From NCBI RefSeq assembly GCF_023715205.1, contig NZ_JAMBNR010000015.1, positions 62,001 to 126,000 on the forward strand: a stretch of DNA of 64,000 bases, in the 5' to 3' direction. Below are positions 26,500-35,848 of the stretch, piece by piece. Made by a program: the position numbers and the translations under genes. The DNA comes from Mesobacillus maritimus. GTDB taxonomy: Bacteria > Bacillota > Bacilli > Bacillales > Cytobacillaceae. The notes below the pieces were generated by a model, which saw nothing but the letters and a program-made list of their open reading frames with translations, searched no databases and was not told where the DNA came from. Every line of letters starts with the position of its first letter. The first letter of the stretch is position 1.

Positions 26500-26548
26500 A
26501 ATGGAAGAAAAATGGATGGTGCCAGGCACCATCCATTTTTCTTCCATT
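26500..26548 (-). terminator. 24-bp perfect inverted repeat ending the ytzC operon
   Basis: Two perfect 24-bp arms (26500-26523 and 26525-26548) with GGTGCC/GGCACC at the centre. On the minus strand the descending arm continues into TTTTTCTTCC, and it lies 12 bp after the small gene at 26560. It isolates that operon from the nrf promoter. The core resembles palindromes often found between Bacillaceae genes. Confidence 0.7.
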
Positions 26549-26559
26549 TGTGTTAACGT

Positions 26560-26739
26560 TTAGCGCGATTGTTCCGGTTCTGGGTGGAATTTCGATTTGA
26601 CTGGTTGGCCTCCGGATTTTTCATATTTCTTTTTTGCTTCTTTAATCAAATCCCGGTCGGAACCAAATTCCATGTCTTGGTTGTTTACCCCATTGCGCGT
26701 TTTTTGCTCTGGGTTGTTTTGTTTTGAACGTTTTTTCAT
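26560..26739 (-). CDS. Small basic hydrophilic protein (59 aa), possibly spore-associated
   Basis: The intact frame from ATG 26739 has a very strong ribosome site (GGGAGGGG, 7 nt upstream). The product is rich in Lys, Asn, Gln, Glu and Pro, starting MKKRSKQNNPEQKTRNGVNN and containing DMEFGSDRDLIKEAKKKYEK. There is no membrane segment and no cysteine. Composition and size resemble minor small acid-soluble spore proteins, but I do not recognise the family. It begins 16 bp after the ytzC stop, so the two are probably co-transcribed, and it ends before a strong palindrome. Confidence 0.7.
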   Translation of the reverse strand: MKKRSKQNNPEQKTRNGVNNQDMEFGSDRDLIKEAKKKYEKSGGQPVKSKFHPEPEQSR

Positions 26740-26755
26740 GATTCTTCCCCTCCCT

Positions 26756-27019
26756 TTAATGGTCGAGCAAAATCATATTATTTTGTACTTGTTGAAGTTG
26801 AAGGCGCATGCGATGCAATTGTTCACGTTGCTGTCCATTACAGCTTAGCGCAAGCTTAGCAATATCATTATAAGCCTGTTCGATCTGGAGCATGCTTTCC
26901 GTAAACGAAACATCCTCATAATGTTCTTGCATACTGGCCTTGTTAAACTGTTCTTGGGCATTTCTGATTGCATCTTCACATTGCTGGAGATGTTCCTCGA
27001 CAGATTGTCTTGTCGCCAA
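26756..27019 (-). CDS. ytzC: YtzC-like protein
   Basis: 87 residues from TTG 27019, which has AAAGGAGGGG 6 nt upstream; in-frame codons extend further but lack a ribosome site. The all-helical, glutamine-rich sequence begins MATRQSVEEHLQQCEDAIR and resembles B. subtilis YtzC, a small protein of unknown function in this chromosomal region. It has one or two cysteines and no membrane segment. It is divergent from ytqA. Confidence 0.75.
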   Translation of the reverse strand: MATRQSVEEHLQQCEDAIRNAQEQFNKASMQEHYEDVSFTESMLQIEQAYNDIAKLALSCNGQQREQLHRMRLQLQQVQNNMILLDH

Positions 27020-27227
27020 TGAAAGCCCCTCCTTTATCGTTAAAACGCAAATTGGAACAACCATTTGAAGCAGGAACTGCTTCCCTTTTATTTTGTTCAT
27101 ATTAACGCTTCCTATCACAATTCCTTGTTGTATTTTGCTTCCATTCTTTTAATGACAATTGGATAAGCTCTTTCTTCGTGTTACAATTCCTTTTGTGAAC
27201 GATAGAAATAGATGGAGGTTACACCAC

Positions 27228-28767
<1,540 letters not shown>

Positions 28768-28768
<1 letters not shown>

Positions 28769-28809
28769 AAAAATGCTCAGTGAGACCTAGTCAGCACTGA
28801 GCATTTTTT
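28768..28809 (+). terminator. Terminator of ytqAB
   Basis: AAAATGCTCAGTG pairs with CACTGAGCATTTT, followed by further T residues. Confidence 0.85.
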
Positions 28810-28910
28810 GTTAGAGCCTGTTTCTTAAAAAATCAAACAAACGTAGCACTTGTATTTAGACTATAAACAGGCAACAATCATTTGAAAATCACGACAAATT
28901 GTTTTTAATA

Positions 28911-28960
28911 GGCTTTTTTCGTAAAGTTTGTTGTTAAAATCCTAAGGCTGATTTTAACGC
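28911..28960. repeat. Dispersed intergenic repeat, copy B
   Basis: Contains TTCGTAAAGTTTG then the perfect 9-bp inverted repeat GTTAAAATC/GATTTTAAC around CTAAGGCT. Same family as 14848, 33911 and 48673. It lies in the gap between ytqB and ytpB. Confidence 0.8.
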
Positions 28961-29002
28961 TTAATAAGCTTTTCTCTTTTAATAAAAGTTTCCATTCAAA
29001 CA

Positions 29003-30079
29003 TTATGTTCCAAAAGACTTTTGTAAAGCACGGTAAGCTCGTCCATTTAAATAAAAGAACCAACTAATAGGTCCTCCACTTTTGATCATTTCTTTCGCTA
29101 ACTTTTTCACTTTTGCTTGACGGCGAACTTTTTCATCGGAGAGATAAACACCCAATAAGCCACGATTAATCAGCTGATGAAATCGGCGATGTGGTAATTC
29201 TGCAGTATGCTGATCCGCGTTTATTAGAAAATGACGCATTCGCTTAAATAGTGCTTCTTCACTTTCATAATAAAAGCAGAAGTTCAAATCTCCTTCCTTT
29301 TTATCCTCTTCTTGGTCAATAAAATAATCTAATAAAATATGTAGACCTTGGATGTAAGGAAAATAACCATTTCTGATACTGTCCGCAAACTCTGGTCGAA
29401 AATCATCTCTTAATGCATAAGCAACTAAACAAAAGACTCCTAATGTTGAACCCGTACAAGCCGAAAATTCGTACCATTGCATTTCTGGTTCGGGCAAATG
29501 GTCTTTATGACCATCGAACCAACTTTTTAAGCGTGGCACTCTTTCTTCTTGTTCAACATGCTTATGAATTTGTAAATCACAGTAAAACCGACAAAGTTCA
29601 TATAAGTAGTCCGAAATAAGTGGATAATTCTCGAGCTCTTGTAGTTCTTCACGACAAGTTAAGACGAGTGCGTTTAAATATCCACCATCATCCTCGCCTG
29701 GTCGTTCACGATAATACTGACGGAGCTCTCCCTCAATCGTTAAAGCGTCTACCATCGATTCATGTAATGCGGCAAAATCACGTGGATCAAGCGAAACACT
29801 TCGATCACAAAGATTATCTAAATAATCACTGATTGTCTGATAAGCAACAATAAAACGAATTGCTTTTGGATAATTCTCCATCGCAATCAAACTCATAATT
29901 GAACCACCTTCACAATGAAAGGTTTTTGATTCTATGCTAGCTAACGCTTGGTTGCGCAATTCATCACTTGGAATTTTCTCAGCTTTTTGTTTCCAATAAT
30001 GAAGCTCTTTATGAACCTGTGGCATAACCTTCCGATACACTTTATACATTAAACTTATCGGCATTTGTGGAATTGACAT
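29003..30079 (-). CDS. ytpB: Tetraprenyl-beta-curcumene synthase (YtpB)
   Basis: 358 residues, all-helical, of the YtpB/DUF2600 family. The Asp-rich segment DYLDNLCDRS near residue 85 and the ILLDYFIDQEEDKKEGDLNF segment near 245 are the presumed metal-pyrophosphate sites. YtpB cyclises tetraprenyl (C35) diphosphate to tetraprenyl-beta-curcumene, precursor of spore-associated sesquarterpenes in Bacillus. AGGAGG lies 5 nt before ATG 30079. It begins 9 bp after ytpA, forming a two-gene operon. Confidence 0.9.
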   Translation of the reverse strand: MSIPQMPISLMYKVYRKVMPQVHKELHYWKQKAEKIPSDELRNQALASIESKTFHCEGGSIMSLIAMENYPKAIRFIVAYQTISDYLDNLCDRSVSLDPRDFAALHESMVDALTIEGELRQYYRERPGEDDGGYLNALVLTCREELQELENYPLISDYLYELCRFYCDLQIHKHVEQEERVPRLKSWFDGHKDHLPEPEMQWYEFSACTGSTLGVFCLVAYALRDDFRPEFADSIRNGYFPYIQGLHILLDYFIDQEEDKKEGDLNFCFYYESEEALFKRMRHFLINADQHTAELPHRRFHQLINRGLLGVYLSDEKVRRQAKVKKLAKEMIKSGGPISWFFYLNGRAYRALQKSFGT

Positions 30080-30088
30080 GTTTTCCTC

Positions 30089-30895
30089 CTATTCATATAC
30101 ATAACCAATTGCCTTTAACTGTCCAAGCACAAAATCAAGCGCATATTGGAATACATCTTTCCGCTCTGGTTCATTAAAAATTTCATGATACAGCTTTGGC
30201 CATTCTTTATAGCGTTTCTCCGACAATGCCACGTGATTGAACCAATCCTTTACGGCTTTCTTGTCAGTAATCTGCTCATCACCACTTTGCATGAGAAGCA
30301 TTGGAACATCTTGAATCGAGTCAATTTTTTCAAAGGCTTGTTCAATGGCTTCGATGGTTTCAATGTACCATCTTACAGAAACCGTCTTGACCGTCAAACT
30401 ATCGCCTCCGTCTGCTTCTAAAACATCTTGATTTCTCGTCGCTTTCGTACCGGTAAGTTCAGGATTTATTTTATATGTAGGCATTGCGACATTGATTCCT
30501 CGCATCGCCAACCGGAAAGATTTTGATGGTTGATAAACGAAGCCTAATGTTGGGGAAGATAAAATAACCCCAGCAATATTTAATTTATTTTCCTGAATCA
30601 GCCTAATGGCGATTAACCCGCCAAGATCGTGCCCCAATAGAAACACTGGAAGATCCTGTTCATAAGCTGCCTGAAGCCACGTTTGTACTTCTAGAAGATA
30701 TTCATCAAAGGACTCTATATGACCACGATTTACACGCGAGGTCATTCCCTGTCCAGGTAAATCACCCATAATCACATGGAACCCAGCAGACCTCCATTGT
30801 TCGATTACCCAGCCATAGCGGCCATGGTGTTCCATTGCTCCGTGTATCATGATAATTACTGCCTTTGCATCTCCTTCGGCTTCCCACTTCCACAT
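30089..30895 (-). CDS. ytpA: Alpha/beta hydrolase, YtpA (lysophospholipase) family, with Asp at the nucleophile position
   Basis: 268 residues with an alpha/beta-hydrolase core: IHGAMEHHGRY oxyanion region near 17, GDLPGQG, then the nucleophile elbow GHDLGG near residue 88. The acid-region MQSGDEQITDKK and the terminal LYHEIFNE (catalytic His) are also present. B. subtilis YtpA has GHSMGG at the elbow and is linked to bacilysocin formation. Here the codon is GAT, so the serine nucleophile is replaced by aspartate while Asp and His are kept. Aspartate nucleophiles occur in dehalogenase/epoxide hydrolase relatives. GGAGGG precedes the start. Confidence 0.82.
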   Translation of the reverse strand: MWKWEAEGDAKAVIIMIHGAMEHHGRYGWVIEQWRSAGFHVIMGDLPGQGMTSRVNRGHIESFDEYLLEVQTWLQAAYEQDLPVFLLGHDLGGLIAIRLIQENKLNIAGVILSSPTLGFVYQPSKSFRLAMRGINVAMPTYKINPELTGTKATRNQDVLEADGGDSLTVKTVSVRWYIETIEAIEQAFEKIDSIQDVPMLLMQSGDEQITDKKAVKDWFNHVALSEKRYKEWPKLYHEIFNEPERKDVFQYALDFVLGQLKAIGYVYE

Positions 30896-31031
30896 GAGTT
30901 GTCCCTCCTATTTTGTCCCATCCTTCGGCGCTATCATATATAATAAACAGAAAAGGGGAAATTCAACCAGTTTAAGGGTTCGATAACCGCCTTACCTATT
31001 ATAATAATATTATTTTTGAGGAGAGTGTAAA

Positions 31032-31556
31032 ATGATTTACCCATTTAACGGGAAAACACCGAAAATTGCAACTTCTGCTTTTATTGCTGATTATGTAACA
31101 ATTACAGGAGATGTGGAAGTTGGCGAAGACTCAAACATTTGGTTCAATACCTCAATTCGTGGTGATGTTGCTCCAACCGTCATCGGGAAAAAAGTGAGCA
31201 TCCAAGATAATTCTGTATTACATCAAAGTCCGGGTAACCCTTTAATCATTGAAGATGAAGTCACCGTTGGTCATCAAGTCGTTTTACATAGTTGCGTAAT
31301 TCGAAAAAATGCCTTAATTGGCATGGGTTCGGTCATTCTTGATCAAGCAGAAATTGGCGAGGGGGCGTTTATTGGTGCTGGAAGTCTTGTACCTCAAGGA
31401 AAGAAAATCCCACCTAATACACTTGCATTCGGAAGGCCAGCAAAAGTCATTCGCGAATTAAATGAAGAAGATATTAAGGATATGCAGCGCATCACTAGAG
31501 AATACGTAGAAAAAGGTCAGTATTATAAATCTCTGCAAAACAATGGACCGAAATAA
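31032..31556 (+). CDS. ytoA: Gamma-carbonic anhydrase-like hexapeptide repeat protein
   Basis: 174 residues forming a left-handed beta-helix (repeats such as VGEDSNIWFNTSIRGD and IGEGAFIGAGSLV) and ending in an amphipathic helix. The gamma-class metal ligands are plausible in VLHQSPG, VGHQVVLHSC and neighbouring residues. The family includes carbonic anhydrases and proteins without demonstrated activity. AGGAG precedes ATG. It is monocistronic and divergent from ytpAB, as in B. subtilis. Confidence 0.85.
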   Translation: MIYPFNGKTPKIATSAFIADYVTITGDVEVGEDSNIWFNTSIRGDVAPTVIGKKVSIQDNSVLHQSPGNPLIIEDEVTVGHQVVLHSCVIRKNALIGMGSVILDQAEIGEGAFIGAGSLVPQGKKIPPNTLAFGRPAKVIRELNEEDIKDMQRITREYVEKGQYYKSLQNNGPK

Positions 31557-31594
31557 ACCTCGGTGAATGTTTAGTACATCATTCTTGACTATAA

Positions 31595-31642
31595 CAAAAA
31601 GCACAAGGAACAATTTTTCAAATTATTCCTTGTGCTTTTTTT
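31595..31642. terminator. Bidirectional terminator between ytoA and asnB
   Basis: AAAAAGCACAAGGAA pairs with TTCCTTGTGCTTTTT, with T-runs on the plus strand and A-runs before the stem serving the minus strand. Confidence 0.85.
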
Positions 31643-31648
31643 GGTTGA

Positions 31649-33547
31649 TTAATTCGTTTGCAAAGAACTCTGTTGTAAAAGCTCTTTATCGAAAGAGTAT
31701 TTCTTCTCAACATAAACATCATGCCAAAGCATAAACATGAGAACCGTCCAAATTTTCCGGCTGTTATCTGCTTTGTTTTGGCAATGATCCTCTAATAATT
31801 GCAATACATAATTTTTATTAATCAGGTGCTCTGTATTGCTTTCTCTGATAATTGTCTTTGCCCATTCATTCATTTCATCTTTTAGCCAATGACGGATTGG
31901 TACTGGGAAACCAAGTTTCTTACGGTTAAGAACATGGTCTGGAACGACTCCTTCAGCGGCTTTACGTAAGATATATTTTGTTGTACCATTAGCTGTTTTT
32001 AAGCTTGTCGGAATCTTAGACGCGGTTTCAAAAACCACTTTATCTAAGAATGGAACCCGCAATTCTAATGAGTGAGCCATCGTCATTTTATCGGCTTTAA
32101 GAAGAATGTCACCGCGCATCCAAGTATGAATATCTACATACTGCATTTGGTCGACAGGGTCATAGCCTCTGCTTTCTGCATAAAGAGGCTTGGTCACATC
32201 CGTATAATGCAGCCCAGATTGATAGGCAGTCATTAACTTGCTCTTTTCATCTTCACGGAAGATTTTCGCATTACCAATATAGCGGTCTTCCATTGGTGTG
32301 ACCCCACGTTCAATAAAGCTTTTGCCTTTCATACCTTCTGGCATCATCTTAGCGAGTACTTTTAAGAACGATTTAATGATCGATGGTATTTTATTAAAAA
32401 CAGCTAAATCATGCGGTTCGCGATAGATATTATATCCGCCGAATAGTTCATCTGCACCTTCTCCTGAGAGAACAACAGTTACATGCTTTCGAGCTTCGCG
32501 CGCGACAAAATAAAGCGGAACACAGGCTGGGTCTGCAAGCGGATCGTCTAAATGCCAAATGATTTTTGGCATTTCCGCCATATACTCCTCTGGAGTAATC
32601 ACATAGCTAATGTTCTCCAACCCTAGTTTGTCAGCCGTTTCTTTGGCTACATCAATTTCGCTAAAACCATTTTGTTCAAATCCAACAGAAAATGTCTTGA
32701 TGGATGGGTGATATTCTTTTGCAATTGAAGCGATAATTGAAGAATCAATTCCTCCAGATAGGAATGAACCTACAGGTACATCACTGCGCATATGCATTTT
32801 TACTGAATCAAATAATACGTCTCTAATTTCTTTAGTGTATTCATCCTCAGATTTATGAACGGGTTGGAAAGATGCTTTCCAATACCGATTCGTTTTCATC
32901 GGCTGACCAATTTTTTTAGTGAAATAATGACCTGGTTCTAGTTTTTGGATCCCTTTAGACATGGTATTTGGCTCAGGAACAAACTGATACGTAAGGTAGT
33001 GTTGCAATGATTCATAATCAAGGACGTCATTTTCTAGCGCAAGAAGAATGCTCTTCTTTTCAGAAGCTAAAAACGTTTTTTCACCATCATCAAAATAGAA
33101 AAATGGTTTAATACCAAACGGGTCTCTTGCTCCGTATAATTTCTGTTCTTGTTTATCCCAAATAACAAACGCGAACATTCCTCTAAGCTTTTCAACCGCT
33201 TTTTCTTTTAGATGGCTGTAAAGAGCAATAATCACTTCGGTATCAGAATGTGTTGCAAACTCAAGCCCTTCGTTGATTAGCTCTTCTCTTAATTCAACAT
33301 AGTTATAAATTTCTCCGTTAAAAATAATCCAATAGCGCTCATTCTCATAAGTTAATGGCTGTGAACCACATTCAATATCAATAATACTTAAGCGACGGAA
33401 GCCGAATTGAATATGATCATCAAAATAATAACCTTCATCATCTGGTCCCCTATGAGTAATTAGGGTATTCATATTTTGAAACAGCTGTTTATCTTCAGTG
33501 CTGTAATTTTGTGCATTTTCATGTACACAACCGATAAAACCACACAT
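31649..33547 (-). CDS. asnB: Glutamine-hydrolysing asparagine synthetase
   Basis: 632 residues from ATG 33547, placing the glutaminase nucleophile as Cys2 (MCGFIGCV). An upstream in-frame ATG would bury Cys2, so it is rejected. An N-terminal class II glutaminase domain (THRGPDDEG, NGEIYNY) is followed by a synthetase domain with the pyrophosphate loop SGGIDSS near residue 265 and LSGEGADELFGGY. It makes asparagine from aspartate, ATP and glutamine. AAGGTGA precedes the start. It is monocistronic, and B. subtilis asnB likewise neighbours metK. Confidence 0.95.
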   Translation of the reverse strand: MCGFIGCVHENAQNYSTEDKQLFQNMNTLITHRGPDDEGYYFDDHIQFGFRRLSIIDIECGSQPLTYENERYWIIFNGEIYNYVELREELINEGLEFATHSDTEVIIALYSHLKEKAVEKLRGMFAFVIWDKQEQKLYGARDPFGIKPFFYFDDGEKTFLASEKKSILLALENDVLDYESLQHYLTYQFVPEPNTMSKGIQKLEPGHYFTKKIGQPMKTNRYWKASFQPVHKSEDEYTKEIRDVLFDSVKMHMRSDVPVGSFLSGGIDSSIIASIAKEYHPSIKTFSVGFEQNGFSEIDVAKETADKLGLENISYVITPEEYMAEMPKIIWHLDDPLADPACVPLYFVAREARKHVTVVLSGEGADELFGGYNIYREPHDLAVFNKIPSIIKSFLKVLAKMMPEGMKGKSFIERGVTPMEDRYIGNAKIFREDEKSKLMTAYQSGLHYTDVTKPLYAESRGYDPVDQMQYVDIHTWMRGDILLKADKMTMAHSLELRVPFLDKVVFETASKIPTSLKTANGTTKYILRKAAEGVVPDHVLNRKKLGFPVPIRHWLKDEMNEWAKTIIRESNTEHLINKNYVLQLLEDHCQNKADNSRKIWTVLMFMLWHDVYVEKKYSFDKELLQQSSLQTN

Positions 33548-33711
33548 TATGTACGTCACCTTCTCCATTTCTATTAATAGTACCTATTCTCGAAAGCTGA
33601 GATAGACTTTAAAACATATTTTCTATACTACCACATTTCTCAGATTTTGCATGATTGGCAAAAAAAATAGTTTATTTAAATATGGTTTACATTTTTAACA
33701 AATGTAAAACT

Positions 33712-33871
33712 GAAAAGCGAAAGCGGCTCGTTCAGCCCTGACAAGCGCTGGAGGACCGGCAGCTGAAGTGACTTTTTGACTTCAACTGCCGGTCCTAAGC
33801 GACTCGAGGGGCTAGCCGCTGGAGCTAGACAATCAGAAAAGCGAAAGCGCCTTGGGCAGCGGCGTATGGCT
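33712..33871. repeat. AAAGCG(G/A)AAGCG-type Bacillaceae intergenic repeat cluster
   Basis: One unit runs from GAAAAGCGAAAGCGGCTCG to GGAGCTAGACAATC and includes a large hairpin whose arms AGGACCGGCAG and CTGCCGGTCCT bracket 33752-33796. A second, truncated unit begins at 33836 (AAAAGCGAAAGCGCC). Related units occur at 46781-47109. It lies in the asnB-metK gap (33548-34124), which has no gene. Confidence 0.8.
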
Positions 33872-33910
33872 TTAAACTTACATACCCTAATTAGATTTTA
33901 TATAAAAACA

Positions 33911-33961
33911 AGTCTGTTTTCGTAAAGTTTGTTGTTAAAATCCTAAAGCCGATTTTAACGC
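33911..33961. repeat. Dispersed intergenic repeat, copy C
   Basis: TCTGTTTTCGTAAAGTTTG followed by the perfect inverted repeat GTTAAAATC/GATTTTAAC and CGC. Same family as 14848, 28911 and 48673. Confidence 0.8.
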
Positions 33962-34083
33962 GAAATAAGCCTTCTCTGCGTTACTATTTAGTTTGTAAGC
34001 TCTTTTCACATCTTGAAACAACTTAGAATGGATTCATAGCTAAATCATTCTATATTTCCTTTTAGAAAAGAGCCAAAAACAAA

Positions 34084-34111
34084 CAGGAGTTACACGATTA
34101 TGTAACTCCTG
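34084..34111 (-). terminator. Terminator of metK
   Basis: CAGGAGTTACA pairs with TGTAACTCCTG; on the minus strand TTTGTTTTTGG follows. Confidence 0.75.
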
Positions 34112-34124
34112 CCAAGTATCTTCA

Positions 34125-35324
34125 TTATAGTTGCGCTTGTTGACGAAGTGCCTCTACTTTGTCTGTTCGCTCCCATGGTAAATCGATATCTGTACGACCA
34201 AAATGTCCGTAGGCAGCTGTTTTCTTGTAAATAGGTTTTCTTAAATCAAGCATCTTGATGATACCGGCTGGACGAAGATCAAAGTTTTTATCAACAAGTT
34301 CAACAAGAACCTCTTCACTAACTTTACCCGTTCCAAACGTATCAACCGAAATCGATACAGGCTTGGCCACTCCGATAGCATATGCAAGTTGAACTTCTAC
34401 TTTTTCCGCTAACCCTGCTGCCACGAGATTTTTCGCCACATAACGAGCAGCATACGCAGCAGATCGGTCTACTTTAGTTGGATCTTTCCCAGAGAATGCA
34501 CCTCCACCATGACGTGCATAACCACCATAAGTATCTACGATAATCTTACGACCAGTTAAACCAGCATCCCCTTGAGGTCCGCCAATAACAAAGCGTCCTG
34601 TTGGGTTAATAAAGTACTTTGTATTTTCATCAATTAATTCAGTTGGAACGACTGGATTAATGACATGTTCTTTAATGTTGCGCTGAATTTGCTCAAGCGT
34701 TACTTCCGGGTGATGTTGAGTAGAAATAACAATCGTGTCAATTCGCACAGGCTTGTCGTTTTCATCATACTCAACAGTAACCTGAGTTTTGCCATCCGGG
34801 CGTAGATAAGGAAGAATGTCATCCTTACGCACTTTTGTTAACCGACGAGAAAGCTTATGTGCTAAAGAAATCGGTAAAGGCATAAGCTCTTTTGTTTCAT
34901 TACAAGCAAAACCGAACATGAGCCCTTGGTCACCTGCTCCAATCGCTTCAATTTCTTCATCGGTCATTTGACCTTCACGAGCTTCAAGTGCTTGGTCAAC
35001 CCCCATAGCAATATCAGCGGATTGCTCGTCAATTGAAGTGAGTACAGCACACGTTTCAGAGTCAAATCCGTATTTTGCACGGGTATATCCAATTCCTTTC
35101 ACTGTTTCACGAACAATTTTGGGGATATCCACATAAGTAGAAGTAGTAATTTCTCCTGCGACCAATACTAGACCGGTTGTAACAGAGGTTTCCGCTGCTA
35201 CGCGGGCATTCGCATCCTTAGCTAAAATTGCATCCAGAATCGCATCTGAAATCTGGTCACAAATTTTATCAGGATGTCCTTCCGTTACTGATTCAGAAGT
35301 AAACAAACGGCGTCTCGTTGACAT
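34125..35324 (-). CDS. metK: S-adenosylmethionine synthetase
   Basis: 399 residues from ATG 35324 (AGGAGG upstream), the usual MetK length; a 42-codon upstream extension overlaps leader sequence and is rejected. Signatures: [13 protein letters not shown] at the N-terminus (ATP site), [12 protein letters not shown] near 118 and [16 protein letters not shown] near 260. It makes SAM from methionine and ATP. A SAM-I riboswitch precedes it, giving feedback control. It is divergent from pckA and ends in its own terminator. Confidence 0.97.
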   Translation of the reverse strand: MSTRRRLFTSESVTEGHPDKICDQISDAILDAILAKDANARVAAETSVTTGLVLVAGEITTSTYVDIPKIVRETVKGIGYTRAKYGFDSETCAVLTSIDEQSADIAMGVDQALEAREGQMTDEEIEAIGAGDQGLMFGFACNETKELMPLPISLAHKLSRRLTKVRKDDILPYLRPDGKTQVTVEYDENDKPVRIDTIVISTQHHPEVTLEQIQRNIKEHVINPVVPTELIDENTKYFINPTGRFVIGGPQGDAGLTGRKIIVDTYGGYARHGGGAFSGKDPTKVDRSAAYAARYVAKNLVAAGLAEKVEVQLAYAIGVAKPVSISVDTFGTGKVSEEVLVELVDKNFDLRPAGIIKMLDLRKPIYKKTAAYGHFGRTDIDLPWERTDKVEALRQQAQL

Positions 35325-35457
35325 CTGATTTCCTCCTAATTTTATAAGATAACGCGAGCTCAAGAGTCTCAGAGCTCTCGGACTGATACGGTACTCATTC
35401 CCTATGTAGTATGAAATAAACTCTGGGCTTTTATGAGAAAAAATACGCAAAAATAAA

Positions 35458-35635
35458 AAACCTTTCCTATTGAGGAAAGGTTATCTGCTAAATCAGCGCC
35501 TTTCGCTCTTATCGATCAAGGAAAAATTCCTTGCGTCAGGTTAGCACCTTTGTTAATGAAGATTTTCACACTTCTTCCTAACAGGTTGCTGGGTTTCACT
35601 GGGCCTGTCCCTCCACCAGCTCGGGATAAGAGAGT
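35458..35635 (-). promoter_or_regulatory. SAM-I (S-box) riboswitch of metK
   Basis: On the minus strand the aptamer begins CTCTTATCCCGAGCTGGTGG and contains GGCCCAGTGAAACCCAGCAACC, AAGGTGCTAA, GCGAAAGGCGCTGAT and the closing GATAAGAG. A terminator AACCTTTCC/GGAAAGGTT with T6 follows (35484-35458). SAM binding should stabilise the terminator and stop metK transcription. Confidence 0.93.
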
Positions 35636-35651
35636 ATCCGTTCAAAATTCA

Positions 35652-35680
35652 ATCATACGCAATGAAAAAATACTTGTCAA
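35652..35680 (-). promoter_or_regulatory. Promoter of the metK leader
   Basis: On the minus strand TTGACA and TATGAT are separated by exactly 17 bp, about 15 bp before the riboswitch. Confidence 0.75.
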
Positions 35681-35776
35681 TGAATATGGTTTGAAAATAA
35701 TTTCATTTTTGTTCGAGCCCATTCCTCGTTTTAAATGTTAATTTTTTAAATAATTAGAATAGACTATTAGAATAAA

Positions 35777-35787
35777 TGTGTTATACT
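35777..35787 (+). promoter_or_regulatory. CcpN-type operator overlapping the pckA -10 region
   Basis: TGTGTTATACT fits the CcpN consensus TRTGHYATAYW at every position and includes TATACT (35782), the likely -10 of pckA. In B. subtilis CcpN represses pckA and gapB during glycolytic growth. Confidence 0.55.
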
Positions 35788-35848
35788 ATTTTTACAGATG
35801 CGTATGCTTTCAAAGCCATTTAAAACCTAGAAAAAGGAAGGTATTCAT

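Noticed and set aside
35325-35450. 42-codon N-terminal extension of metK
   Set aside because: Lies in the leader after the SAM riboswitch; AGGAGG and the family start point to 35324.
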